Part shown: in pieces, positions 47,701 to 57,081 of the stretch
Position numbering within the stretch: the stretch's first letter is position 1
Layout: each line of letters begins with the position of its first letter
Notes under the pieces: model-generated
Seen by the model: only the letters and a program-made list of their open reading frames with translations
Databases searched by the model: none
Told to the model about the DNA's origin: nothing
From: Motilimonas eburnea
GTDB taxonomy: Bacteria > Pseudomonadota > Gammaproteobacteria > Enterobacterales > CBDFNC01
Direction: 5' to 3'
Assembly (NCBI RefSeq): GCF_021295345.1
Contig: NZ_JAIMJB010000010.1
Location: 111,856-175,855 of the forward strand
Length of the DNA stretch: 64,000 bases
Made by a program: the position numbers and the translations under genes

Positions 47701-48846
47701 TTATTTCAACTTAAGCAACCCCAAACTAGCCGCAATATTGCGCGATGTTAGCTCAATATTTTGCTTGGCTTCGGCTAATGCGGTTGGCAAATCGACCGCC
47801 CGATTGACCACAGCAAACACCGCGTCGATGGCATGTTCATGATCATGTACCACACCACAATCATCGGCTAAACAACCCGCAATGCCAATGACCGGCAAGT
47901 TAAATTGCTTAGCGGCTCGCGCGACCCCAATAGGGGTTTTACCATGAATAGTTTGACTATCAATACGGCCTTCGCCGGTGATAACTAAATCTGCATCGCG
48001 AACCACGTTCGTTAGGTTCACCGCATCCATCACAATATCAATACCGGGGCGCAATTGTGCGCCCAGCAAGCCTAGCAATGCTGCACCCAAACCGCCGGCC
48101 GCCCCGGCGCCAGCCATAGGCTTAACATCAACACCTAACTGCTGCTGAATAAGGTCGCCATAGTGGCTTAGGTTAGCATCTAATTGAGCGACCATTTCAG
48201 GTGTTGCCCCTTTTTGTGGGCCAAACACACGAGAAGCGCCTTTTTCACCACACAAGGGATTGTCCACATCGCAAGCCACTTCTAGGTGCACATCTTGTAA
48301 ACGGGCATCTAAGGCTGAGATATCAATCTTGGCAAGCTTATTCAGTTCGCCGCCGCCATAGCCAAGCTCATTGCCGTTTGCATCAAGAAAGCGTGCACCC
48401 AAAGCCTGAGCCATGCCAATACCGCCATCATTGGTGGCGCTGCCACCGATACCGACAATAATGTGTTTAACCCCTTTGTCTAACACCGCTTTAATCAGCT
48501 CACCCGTACCAAAGGTTGTAGTGATCATAGGATTACGTTGCTCGGGAGTCACCAGATGCAAGCCCGAGGCCGCCGCCATTTCAATGATTGCGGTATTGCC
48601 ATCCCCCATCAAGCCGTAAAACGCCTCAACAGGCTCACCAAGAGGGCCACTCACTTGGCAATTAACAATGTTGCCTTGGGTCGCATCCACCAGCGATTGC
48701 ACCGTGCCTTCACCGCCATCGGCCATCGGCAACTTAATGTACTGGGCATCGGCAAACACTTGTTTAAATCCATTTTCTATCGCATTGGCAACTTCCATGG
48801 CCGTTAAGCTCTCTTTAAACGAATCAGGAGCAATAATGATTTTCAT
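47701..48846 (-). CDS. glycerate kinase
   Basis: A 381-aa kinase of the GarK/GlxK family that makes 2-phosphoglycerate from glycerate, feeding lower glycolysis. It opens with KIIIAPDSFKESLTAMEVA and shows MADGGEGT, GIGGSATNDGGIGMAQALG and GEGRID. Co-directional with a permease and CdaR, so the substrate probably enters as glycerate. GarK and GlxK cannot be told apart here. Confidence 0.93.
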   Translation of the reverse strand: MKIIIAPDSFKESLTAMEVANAIENGFKQVFADAQYIKLPMADGGEGTVQSLVDATQGNIVNCQVSGPLGEPVEAFYGLMGDGNTAIIEMAAASGLHLVTPEQRNPMITTTFGTGELIKAVLDKGVKHIIVGIGGSATNDGGIGMAQALGARFLDANGNELGYGGGELNKLAKIDISALDARLQDVHLEVACDVDNPLCGEKGASRVFGPQKGATPEMVAQLDANLSHYGDLIQQQLGVDVKPMAGAGAAGGLGAALLGLLGAQLRPGIDIVMDAVNLTNVVRDADLVITGEGRIDSQTIHGKTPIGVARAAKQFNLPVIGIAGCLADDCGVVHDHEHAIDAVFAVVNRAVDLPTALAEAKQNIELTSRNIAASLGLLKLK

Positions 48847-48872
48847 AACAGTTACCTTTAATTATTCAGAAT

Positions 48873-50138
48873 TTAAACGAACAGGCCAAACACACCAAAC
48901 ATCATGGTTGAAACAAACGCTATCATCAGACCCACCGCGGTTTCATAAGGGATGACTTTAAGACGCTCACGAATATCCATGTTTAGGGCACCACCCGTGG
49001 CATGGAAAAAGCTGCCATGTGGCATATGATCAAGTACCGTCGCACCCGAGTGGATCATCGCAGCGCCAGCCAATGCAGGCACACCAAGTTCTAAAATGGT
49101 CGTGCTAAAGACATTCGCCGCAACCGCCGTACCGGCCGTTGTCGAAGCGGTGGCTAACGACATCATGGCACCCGAAATTGGCGCAAGTAGGTAAGATGGC
49201 AAGCCAGAGCTGGTTAACACATCAATCAAACCGTCTTTTAGACCTGAGTTAGCAATGATACCGGCTAGGGTACCTGTACCTAATAACATCACCGCAACCG
49301 GCGCCATCCGACCTAAACCCGATACCGCAAAATGATTCGCATCTTTAAAACGGCCCATCACCACGGCACCGATTAAGCCACCTAAAGGCAAAGCAATGAG
49401 AGGGTCAACACTGATATCTGCAATGGGGCGTAGCGCCAGTAAGGCAATCGCCACAAGGGGCGCCACGATAGCAGCACCAAAGCGCGGTAGTTTACTGTGG
49501 TCAACCGATACAACTTCGTGATCGGCGACCTTAGTGCCTTTGTGCTTGAGACGTTTAGCAATGAAGTAAGCCAAGGTCATGCCACAAATACCGGGGATGA
49601 TGCCCGCCGCCATCACCGAGGTTAACGGCACGTTAAATGCGTCAGCAGCGGCTATCGCGTTCGGGTTGGGTGACATCACGTTACCGGCTTTACCACCGCC
49701 GACCATGGCCAGCAGAATCGCCGTCTTAGACAGATCAGCACGTTGTGCAATAGCTAAGGCAATCGGCGCAACCGTGATCACAGCAACATCAACAAACACC
49801 CCTACCGAGGTTAAGATCATTGTCGCTAATGCTAAGGCTAACAAGGCGCGGGTTTCGCCTACTTTTTTCACTATGGTTTCGGCAATGGAAGTAGCTGCAC
49901 CGGATTCAATCAACACCCCTGCCAACACGCCTGCGGCTAAAATACGTAATACCGCAGTGGTAATGCCTTGCGCACCGCCAATCATCAACTCGACTGTTTC
50001 TGTTAGCGATACGCCCCCAACCACACCACCGACTAATGCGCCGATGATCATGCCGTATGCGGGCGGAACTTTTTTCAATATAAGCGCAATCGCGACAACC
50101 AATGCCGAAAGCGCGCCAAGGGTAGATACTTCTATCAT
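48873..50138 (-). CDS. GntP-family permease (likely glycerate transporter)
   Basis: A 421-aa inner-membrane protein with about twelve hydrophobic helices in the gluconate:H+ symporter (GntP) family. It is placed 26 bp before glycerate kinase and downstream of cdaR, so it most likely imports D-glycerate or a related sugar acid. A 16-bp palindrome upstream of its promoter is a candidate CdaR site. Confidence 0.9.
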   Translation of the reverse strand: MIEVSTLGALSALVVAIALILKKVPPAYGMIIGALVGGVVGGVSLTETVELMIGGAQGITTAVLRILAAGVLAGVLIESGAATSIAETIVKKVGETRALLALALATMILTSVGVFVDVAVITVAPIALAIAQRADLSKTAILLAMVGGGKAGNVMSPNPNAIAAADAFNVPLTSVMAAGIIPGICGMTLAYFIAKRLKHKGTKVADHEVVSVDHSKLPRFGAAIVAPLVAIALLALRPIADISVDPLIALPLGGLIGAVVMGRFKDANHFAVSGLGRMAPVAVMLLGTGTLAGIIANSGLKDGLIDVLTSSGLPSYLLAPISGAMMSLATASTTAGTAVAANVFSTTILELGVPALAGAAMIHSGATVLDHMPHGSFFHATGGALNMDIRERLKVIPYETAVGLMIAFVSTMMFGVFGLFV

Positions 50139-50247
50139 AGCGTTTGCCTATTTCAGATGACTTTTAGGAATAGGCACACTATAAGAACGGGTTATAAATT
50201 AATCTTTAGGTATAGTGACGAATATTGCGCCTTAACAATCGGGAAAA

Positions 50248-50263
50248 TTGTGCAAACGCACAA
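50248..50263. promoter_or_regulatory. perfect palindrome, candidate CdaR operator
   Basis: TTGTGC-AAAC-GCACAA lies about 110 bp upstream of the permease start. On the minus strand a promoter-like pair (TTGTTA, 18-bp spacer, TATACC) follows it, so the palindrome sits where an activator would bind. Confidence 0.45.
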
Positions 50264-50275
50264 AACCATATCTAT

Positions 50276-51430
50276 TTAGCCTCTCATCGCGAACAACTTT
50301 ATCGCCAAATAAAGGTGCAATTTACCAGATATACTATTGATATTTAAGGATGTTATTTGTTCCACCTTGTCTAATCGGTACCTCAAGGTATTTCTGTGAA
50401 TATGCAACGCTTCACAGGTGTGATTCAAGTCGCAATCTTGCTGAAAATACGCGATTAATGTTCTAAGCAGCACTTGCTTGGGATCTTGATGGCAAAGTAA
50501 GTCATAAGGCTCACGAATTTGTGCTGCTTTCCATGGCTCAGCCAAGAGAGAGCTAAGTAAAACCGGTAATTTATGATCTTGATAAAAAAACACGCCCCCC
50601 TGCTCACCACTTAATGCATCTAGGGTTAAGCGCGCCGTTTCAAAGGATTGGGCCAACCCTGTCAGCCCAGGAAAGTAATCTCCTAGGGCCATTTTAATGG
50701 TGAACTTACCCAGCTGGTTAATACGCTTTAATAATTGGTTAATGCGCTTGCGCTCAGCTTGCTGTGACCATCCAGACGCATTGAGCGCGATGGGCTTGAG
50801 TACCACCACCTCATTGTTAGAAACAGATAAAATGCCCACCAAGTTATCCCGCTCAGGGTATTCAAGCAATTGCACTAACTGTTGCAAGTGCTCCAGTGAG
50901 AAAGCCGTGTCCTTATCTGGGATCACTTTAAAAATGGTCGCTATCCGCGGCTTATCCAAATCAATTTGCAAGCGCGCCGCCACCGAGGTCATTTGATCTA
51001 CATTGACGGGGGCATTATCAATGAGCTGCAGCACTAACTCTTCACGGTGGCGTTTATTCCATTGCACCTGAGACATCAGATCCGCTTGCTCAACAATCAG
51101 CTCGGCCGTCATTTTAACCAGCTCAGCATACTGGCGAACTTGCTCAGGCTCTCCCGACACACCGATGACCCCCACCACTTTATCTAGGTAGATAATCGGC
51201 AGGTTAATACCGGGTTTAACCCCTTTTAAATTGGCTGCGGTGGCACTGTCTATTTCCACCACTCGGCGCTCGGTAATAGCCAACTTGGCGCCCTCATGTT
51301 TTTGTTGCAATCGTGCAGGATCGCCGGAGCCAATAATGCAACCAAATGAGTCCATCACATTCACCGAATGAGGGATAATTTTCATGGTTCGCTCGACAAT
51401 TTGCCTTGCGGTAAACGCATTTATTTCCAA
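50276..51430 (-). CDS. cdaR: sugar-diacid/glycerate regulator CdaR
   Basis: A 384-aa transcription activator. N-terminal sugar-diacid recognition domain (about 1-135, with SFGCIIGSGDPARL and GVIGVSGEPEQ), a GGDEF-like middle, and a PucR-type C-terminal helix-turn-helix (CEALHIHRNTLRYRLDKVE, about 345-365). In E. coli CdaR activates glucarate, galactarate and glycerate genes. It lies only 24 bp after the lipoprotein gene upstream, so it may be co-transcribed with it. Confidence 0.93.
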   Translation of the reverse strand: MEINAFTARQIVERTMKIIPHSVNVMDSFGCIIGSGDPARLQQKHEGAKLAITERRVVEIDSATAANLKGVKPGINLPIIYLDKVVGVIGVSGEPEQVRQYAELVKMTAELIVEQADLMSQVQWNKRHREELVLQLIDNAPVNVDQMTSVAARLQIDLDKPRIATIFKVIPDKDTAFSLEHLQQLVQLLEYPERDNLVGILSVSNNEVVVLKPIALNASGWSQQAERKRINQLLKRINQLGKFTIKMALGDYFPGLTGLAQSFETARLTLDALSGEQGGVFFYQDHKLPVLLSSLLAEPWKAAQIREPYDLLCHQDPKQVLLRTLIAYFQQDCDLNHTCEALHIHRNTLRYRLDKVEQITSLNINSISGKLHLYLAIKLFAMRG

Positions 51431-51454
51431 CAGTTATTCCTCATCTTGCAAGCG

Positions 51455-52012
51455 CTATAAGCCCATCACAAACTCAATTTTGCCCGGCTTAATCTTAATT
51501 TCTTTACCCACTTTTTTGATCAAGGCTTCGGTACTGTCTTGCTCATCCAACACATAAATAGGCTGAGTTTGTAAAAACAATTGCAGCGCTTGCGATACCT
51601 GAGGGATCAACTTAGCGATTTCATTACCAAAGTCCGCCGGCTCGGTTCTCACTTGTTGTAAGGCCACCTCTTTTAAATACACTGCCCCTTCTTTCTCGCT
51701 GTACCAGGGCTTAGCACTAAAATCCACTGTCACCTTGCCAGTAAAAGGCCTAATGGGGTTTTGCAGCTCCAATTTTGACGTACCCGAGACTTGAATGGCT
51801 TGACTATTATTGCGACCTAAACTGACCTCAATTTGGCCTAGCTCGGCTTTAACATATAAGATCCCCGGGATCCCCTCTTCGTGCTTATAGCCTACCTTTT
51901 CGTTGATATAGCCCGCCACTTCTTGCTCAGACAAGGAATAGGTTTGGCTACAGCCTGCGACCACGCTAAGTACAGCCACTATCACCAAAGATTTTAACAA
52001 GCTAGTCTTCAT
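51455..52012 (-). CDS. YceB-like lipoprotein (DUF1439)
   Basis: A 185-aa lipoprotein (VVAGC, Cys21) with the DUF1439 body (SLSEQEVAGYINEK...). It resembles E. coli YceB, function unknown. Its start overlaps the acetyltransferase 3' end by 11 bp, so translation is coupled. Confidence 0.85.
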   Translation of the reverse strand: MKTSLLKSLVIVAVLSVVAGCSQTYSLSEQEVAGYINEKVGYKHEEGIPGILYVKAELGQIEVSLGRNNSQAIQVSGTSKLELQNPIRPFTGKVTVDFSAKPWYSEKEGAVYLKEVALQQVRTEPADFGNEIAKLIPQVSQALQLFLQTQPIYVLDEQDSTEALIKKVGKEIKIKPGKIEFVMGL

Positions 52013-52604
52013 TTTTTATCCTATTAATTGATTGATCATTTTCGCGCTTTTTATCCACTAAAGAGCGAATTAATTTAGCCGGATTGCCGCCAACGAGGCT
52101 ATCGGGCGGCACGTCTTTCGTCACCACCGCACCTGCCGCAATCACAGCCCGTGCCCCTATCGTCACCCCTTGGCAAATCACCACATTGCCACCAATCCAA
52201 ACATCATCTTCAACGACGATCGGCTGGCAACTAAATTGCCAAGCACGCCGACCTTGATAATCGAGCGGATGGGAAGCGGTGTAAAACTGGCAAGCGGGCC
52301 CCACTAACACATGGTTACCTAAGGTAATGGGTGCATTATCTAACATGGTCACGCCCATATTGATAAAGCAGTTGTCGCCAATACTGATGGTTTTACCAAA
52401 TTCACAAAGAAAAGGCTGCGAGATCACCGATCTTGCGCCTATCTGTTTGAACAGCTTTTTCGCTAGGCTACGGCCTTTGTCGGAAAAGGTACGATTAAAT
52501 TGCTGTAAAAGAGTAAAGGTTTGTTGGCGTAGGGCTTGGATCTCTTGATCGCGGGGATCAAAGCGTTCCCCCCGCTGCATCTTTTCTAGCTCGGTCATGC
52601 TCAC
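52002..52604 (-). CDS. maltose/galactoside O-acetyltransferase-type enzyme
   Basis: A 200-aa left-handed beta-helix acetyltransferase of the Maa/LacA/NodL group: N-terminal helix pair (MTELEKMQRGERFDPRDQ), then hexapeptide repeats with the catalytic His in FYTASHPLDYQGR and the end VIAAGAVVTKDVPPDSLVGGNPAK. It acetylates sugars with acetyl-CoA; the substrate is not clear. Confidence 0.92.
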   Translation of the reverse strand: MSMTELEKMQRGERFDPRDQEIQALRQQTFTLLQQFNRTFSDKGRSLAKKLFKQIGARSVISQPFLCEFGKTISIGDNCFINMGVTMLDNAPITLGNHVLVGPACQFYTASHPLDYQGRRAWQFSCQPIVVEDDVWIGGNVVICQGVTIGARAVIAAGAVVTKDVPPDSLVGGNPAKLIRSLVDKKRENDQSINRIKNED

Positions 52605-52641
52605 CTCGGCTCACTGAATCTAGGCGCATGATAACGGATCT

Positions 52642-54102
52642 TTAGCTATTTGGATTCATCATTTTAGTGAGACATAGGTTAGTCTGCTGTACAAAATGCT
52701 GAAACGCCACAAAAGAGGTTTCTTCAAGGGGAATCAAGCCCGATTTACGGTCGGCATACACTAAGCCAATACTGCGTTTATCCACCGCTAATGGCGCAAT
52801 GTAAAAACCGCTTCTAGGGGTAAGTTGGGCAAGCTTAGCCGTCAGAAATCGTTGCCACTGACTCAAACTAGGATCAAACCAAATCGGCTCAAAACTTTTT
52901 AAACAATGAGAAAATAGATTTTGCTCACCGGCAATCGCAATAGAAAAGTCATCTTTAAAGTGCATTGCATCTTTACCCGACACAAAGCGCGCTTTTAAAC
53001 TTCGTCTATCTCGCGTTAACATGAAAATTAACACGGTATCCATCCCTATGCCTCGGTATATCCCTTCTAATGCCGAGTGCATGACCATGTTAATATCGAC
53101 CTTTTCCACCGCCATATTGGTCAACTCATGTAATATTTTAAGCTGCAGAGCTTCGTTACTCACCGACGCTTCTTCGACCTGCTTAGCAGCCTCACCTTTA
53201 ACGTTTAAAAATTGCACCAACTTATGGGCACCATAGGAATTCATCAGCTCTATGGTATCTTGCTGGCAAGCGGCAATTTCTTTTGCCACCGTTTGTGGTC
53301 CCACCCCTAAAATTTGCCCCATTTGCGCTTCTAATTGTTGCTTATGCTCCTCGTCGGGTTGCGATGAAATGAGCTGTGCACTGAGTTCATCGGCAAGCAA
53401 TAAGGTACGCATTAACGTCGACTGAGGTGGTTTATCGGCCATTGATGCTTCTACCACTTCACCCAAGTGCCAGCTAGTGGCTAAGCCTTGGCTCATGCGT
53501 TCAAAAGAGGTACCCAGTAACTCTTTCACGATTTCCTTTTGCTGAATTTTCGACAGCCTGTGCTGCTCAGCATAAGTCAGCTTTTGGTCAAGTAGAATGG
53601 CCACATCACTATTGGTTCGCCAAAAGGCCGCTTCACCTAATCGGCGCATTAAGGCCGCTAAAAAGTACTCTTCTTGAATATCATTATGCTGTTTATGAAG
53701 GAGTTTTTTAACCAGCATCCCCGCCAGTAACGAGCGCGCAATCAGGATCACAAGCCGCTGGTAAACTTGGTTGTCTACCTTTTGCTCCGCCAATAAGGAA
53801 TCCAACAGCTGTGCAGTGATACAAACCTGCTTAATCGCTTGAAAACCTAGCATCACCACCGCTCGGCTTACCGTGGTGACCTGATGACGCCCACGCTTAT
53901 AGCAGGCACTGTTAGCAATACGTAGGATCCGCGCCGTTAACCCATGGTCGTGTAATATTTCTTGTCCAAGTTCTGACAAAGAAGCCGTGTCATCTTGGGC
54001 GATGGCCTCTAACTTAGTCACGGTATCGCGCAGCACAGGCATTTCATGCTCACTGATATAGCGCACCCACGCTTCTTTACCAAACAGACCTTTACAGCTC
54101 AT
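52642..54102 (-). CDS. HDOD-domain signalling protein with C-terminal GAF-like domain
   Basis: A 486-aa protein. HDOD domain at about 18-220 (ARILRIANSACYKRGRHQVTTVSRAVVMLGFQAIKQV), without the metal-binding HD residues, as usual for HDOD. The C-terminal part (about 330-480) looks like a GAF fold (YIAPLAVDKRSIGLVYADRKSG). HDOD proteins link c-di-GMP or chemotaxis signals to output; partners are unknown here. Confidence 0.85.
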   Translation of the reverse strand: MSCKGLFGKEAWVRYISEHEMPVLRDTVTKLEAIAQDDTASLSELGQEILHDHGLTARILRIANSACYKRGRHQVTTVSRAVVMLGFQAIKQVCITAQLLDSLLAEQKVDNQVYQRLVILIARSLLAGMLVKKLLHKQHNDIQEEYFLAALMRRLGEAAFWRTNSDVAILLDQKLTYAEQHRLSKIQQKEIVKELLGTSFERMSQGLATSWHLGEVVEASMADKPPQSTLMRTLLLADELSAQLISSQPDEEHKQQLEAQMGQILGVGPQTVAKEIAACQQDTIELMNSYGAHKLVQFLNVKGEAAKQVEEASVSNEALQLKILHELTNMAVEKVDINMVMHSALEGIYRGIGMDTVLIFMLTRDRRSLKARFVSGKDAMHFKDDFSIAIAGEQNLFSHCLKSFEPIWFDPSLSQWQRFLTAKLAQLTPRSGFYIAPLAVDKRSIGLVYADRKSGLIPLEETSFVAFQHFVQQTNLCLTKMMNPNS

Positions 54103-54274
54103 TAACCGCTACCAAAAATACAAGTGTGTTATCAGCTAAGTGTAGGTAATTCTTTAGACAAAGGCAGTTCGCAAGTCAAGGGCTGTGAATTAGCGCAGAG
54201 AAAATAGAGGGTTAGATATAAGGTGAATCGAAAATGTGCGACGCACGGGTCGCCGCACGGAGGTAAAAAAACGC

Positions 54275-55312
54275 TTAAACCGCGCTATTGAGCTGCACCA
54301 CAACCTTGCCAAAGTTGTCGCCTTTAAGCATGCCGATAAAGGCAGGCACCACCTCATCTAGCCCTTGGTAAAGATGCTCTTTGTACTTCACTTGTTTTGA
54401 CTTTAACCATTGGTCCATCACAGGCACAAAGGCGTCATAACAGTGGCCATAATCTTCAAAAATAATAAAACCTTTCACCGTTAGGCGCTTCACTAAAATG
54501 GTCGCCATTAATTGCGATAAACGATCCGGTCCAGCCGGTAATTCGGTAGCATTGTATTGCGACACCAAGCCACACACAGGTACGCGCGCACCGGTATTAA
54601 GTAGTGGTAATACCGCATCAAACACCTTACCGCCGACGTTTTCAAAATAGATATCGATGCCTTTATCACAAGCCTTGGCTAACTGCTCTGCGAAATCCTC
54701 GCTGCGATGATCAAGACATTCATCAAAGCCTAACTCGGTTTTGGCATAGGCACACTTCTCGGCGCCGCCGGCAATCCCAACCACTTTACAGCCTTGCAGC
54801 TTAGCAATTTGGCCAACCGTTGCGCCTACTGGGCCCGTTGCCGCCGCCACCACTAAGGTATCGCCCGCTTTGGGTTTACCTATGTCCATCAAGCCCATGT
54901 AAGCGGTAAAGCCCGGCATCCCCAAAATACCTAACGCATAAGAAGGATTAACCGGATTTTTGCCTAAATTAAACAAGCCTTCGCCATTAGACACAGCGTA
55001 ATCTTGCCAACCACTGTAGCTCAGCACCCAATCGCCTAGCTCAAAATTCGGATTATTGGTGCGCACCACCTGAGACATGGTTGCGCCCACCATCACCTCT
55101 TTTAACCCCACCGGCGGGGCATAAGATTCGGTATCATTCATGCGACCGCGCATGTAAGGATCAAGGGAAAGGTAAATAGTACGAAGTAAAATTTCGCCAT
55201 CTTTAGGCTCAGGAATGGTCGTTTCGTTTACGGCAAAGTTGTCAGCCGTTGGCTCACCAACAGGACGAGAGTTCAATAAAATCTGACGGTTATAAGAATG
55301 TGCTTGGCTCAT
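54275..55312 (-). CDS. NADPH-dependent enone reductase of the CurA/leukotriene-B4 dehydrogenase type
   Basis: A 345-aa zinc-free MDR reductase: family start RQILLNSRPVGEPTADNF, SLDPYMRGRM, Rossmann motif AATGPVGATVGQIAKLQGC and FENVGGKVFDAVLPLL. It reduces alpha,beta-unsaturated ketones or aldehydes. The ATG at 55312 follows AAGGAAG; a longer frame to 55336 is less likely. It stands alone between the HDOD gene and a repeat block. Confidence 0.9.
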   Translation of the reverse strand: MSQAHSYNRQILLNSRPVGEPTADNFAVNETTIPEPKDGEILLRTIYLSLDPYMRGRMNDTESYAPPVGLKEVMVGATMSQVVRTNNPNFELGDWVLSYSGWQDYAVSNGEGLFNLGKNPVNPSYALGILGMPGFTAYMGLMDIGKPKAGDTLVVAAATGPVGATVGQIAKLQGCKVVGIAGGAEKCAYAKTELGFDECLDHRSEDFAEQLAKACDKGIDIYFENVGGKVFDAVLPLLNTGARVPVCGLVSQYNATELPAGPDRLSQLMATILVKRLTVKGFIIFEDYGHCYDAFVPVMDQWLKSKQVKYKEHLYQGLDEVVPAFIGMLKGDNFGKVVVQLNSAV

Positions 55313-55491
55313 ATGATCTTCCTTAATCAATAACAACCTGCATCAGCAAGTCACGTACAGAGGCTGCAATATCGCATGCAACAATGCCAGTGTCTACGTG
55401 CAAAGCCATTAAACCGATCTGCGTAGCATTTCAGTTATTTTTTACTAAGACTAGCCTTGGAAGATGAAGAGATGACCGCAAAGGGGGTTTA

Positions 55492-55716
55492 TCGCGGTTT
55501 GAAAACCGCTCCATAGAGGGCGGGGGCTTTTTTCTGTAGGAGCCCCAGTGATGGGGCGATTTGGTCCCATATATCGCTGCATTACTGCAGCTCCCACAAA
55601 TTACTGCAGCTCCCACAAATTACTGCAGCTCCCACAAATTACTGCAGCTCCCACAAATTACTGCAGCTCCCACAGAGAGCCGCTGCACGCGTAAGAGCGA
55701 TATTTATATCGCAAAC
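55492..55716. repeat. REP block A with five 19-bp tandem units
   Basis: Four hairpins with GGAGC/GCGA edges (55492-55512, 55535-55560, 55572-55598, 55691-55716), in alternating orientation, with stems CGGTTT, CCCC, TGCA and GATATT. Five exact or near-exact copies of ATTACTGCAGCTCCCACAA fill 55581-55675. A nearly matching block lies at 56197-56372. Confidence 0.85.
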
Positions 55717-55717
55717 A

Positions 55718-56068
55718 TTATTTAATCAGGCGAAGCGCAAATGGCACTCTAAATTGTTCCCCTTTAGACGCAGCCATTGCGCCCATGATGCAGAAAATAA
55801 GGTTACACAGCATGATAACAGGAAAAATCAAGCCACCAATAAGTATAAAGGTCAACACAGTCGCAATAGCATAGCCAATCAAAGTGGTAATAGACCAATT
55901 CAATGCTTCCATTGCTTGATCCTTGATATAAACATCATCCGCCTTTAATAGATAAAGCGCTAGGCCCGGAATAAAACCAAAGAAAATCGTCGCAATCCAG
56001 CCGATCAAAGCAATGTTTTTCGCATCTTGATTCGGCGTCGCCACCGTATCAACTATCTCGTTACTCAT
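55718..56068 (-). CDS. DUF4870 (Tic20-like) membrane protein
   Basis: A 116-aa protein with three hydrophobic helices (about 18-40, 58-76, 78-100) and the DUF4870 pattern LIGWIATIFFGFIPGLALYLLKADD...IKDQAMEALNW. Function unknown. It lies between two copies of the same REP block. Confidence 0.88.
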   Translation of the reverse strand: MSNEIVDTVATPNQDAKNIALIGWIATIFFGFIPGLALYLLKADDVYIKDQAMEALNWSITTLIGYAIATVLTFILIGGLIFPVIMLCNLIFCIMGAMAASKGEQFRVPFALRLIK

Positions 56069-56196
56069 AGTAAATCCCTGTTCAATAAATTAAAAAATCA
56101 GAAATAAATTATATTGTTAAGTCATCTGCATTTCTGTGAGCGCAGGTTGATAACCAAAGGATAACTTGACTAATATTTTACCTGTCCATTTCCCGA

Positions 56197-56372
56197 GTAG
56201 GAGCGATATTTATATCGCGAACAATTTAGCGACAGCGCGTTGATTTTTTTTTCGCGGTTTAAAAACCGCTCCATGGAGGACCGGGGCTTTTTCTGTGGGA
56301 GCCCCAGTAATGGGGCGTCCCCATATATCGCTGCATTACTGCAGCTCCCACAAATTACTGCAGCTCCCACAG
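56197..56372. repeat. REP block B
   Basis: Second copy of the REP block, same orientation as block A: hairpins at 56197-56222, 56251-56272, 56294-56318 and 56326-56352, then two 19-bp units (56335-56372) instead of five. Confidence 0.85.
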
Positions 56373-56515
56373 GTGCCCATAGCGCGTGAAGGGTGGTTTT
56401 GATAGCTACAGGCTATTGATTACTTAGAAACAATCCACTAACCCTTTTTGTAGAAAGGTGTACACTTAATTTAACTAACCAAGTCAGTGATTTGCTAACA
56501 GCTTAAGGAGGCAGT

Positions 56516-56935
56516 ATGCCTACACTCCAAGTTAAAGATTACATGAATAAACAAGTGGTCAGCTTTAGTGCTAATACCCCTATCGCCGTTGCTGTTGAGC
56601 GTTTGATCAAGTCATCACAAATTGGCGCGCCGATTGTCGATGATAACAAACAAGTGATTGGCTGGGTGTCCGAGCAAGATTGCCTAGATAAAATGCTTAA
56701 ATCTAGCTATCACTGCGACGGCTCAGCCTTATTAGAAGACATCATGAAACCGCAAGTGCTGAGCGCTTCGCCACAAGATAACGTGCTCGATTTAGCCAGC
56801 CAAATGCTGGGCCAAAAACCAAAAAGCTACCCTGTGGTTGAAGCGGGCAAGCTAGTCGGCATTATCACCCGACGCGATGTACTAAAAGCGGTGAATCAAC
56901 ATCTTAATAGCTGTTATACCCGCCAGCCTGCGTAA
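56516..56935 (+). CDS. CBS-domain pair protein
   Basis: A 139-aa stand-alone protein of two CBS domains (about 5-65 and 75-130) that bind adenine nucleotides. VKDYMNKQVVSFSANTPIAVAVERL and GIITRRDVLKAV are typical. AAGGAGG precedes the ATG. It is 146 bp before ppaC on the same strand; some Mn-type pyrophosphatases carry CBS domains internally, so a functional link is possible but unproven. Confidence 0.88.
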   Translation: MPTLQVKDYMNKQVVSFSANTPIAVAVERLIKSSQIGAPIVDDNKQVIGWVSEQDCLDKMLKSSYHCDGSALLEDIMKPQVLSASPQDNVLDLASQMLGQKPKSYPVVEAGKLVGIITRRDVLKAVNQHLNSCYTRQPA

Positions 56936-57081
56936 GCCTCTGATTGACTCTCCTAGCTAGCCCCGATGGGGTTAGCCCTGCTTTCCTTTTTTAACATTTG
57001 CGTTACTTTTTAACCGTTTTAAGGTTTCCGAACCCTTAAGAACTTTGTTAAAATCGCCGAAAATTAAAGGAGAGTAACACC

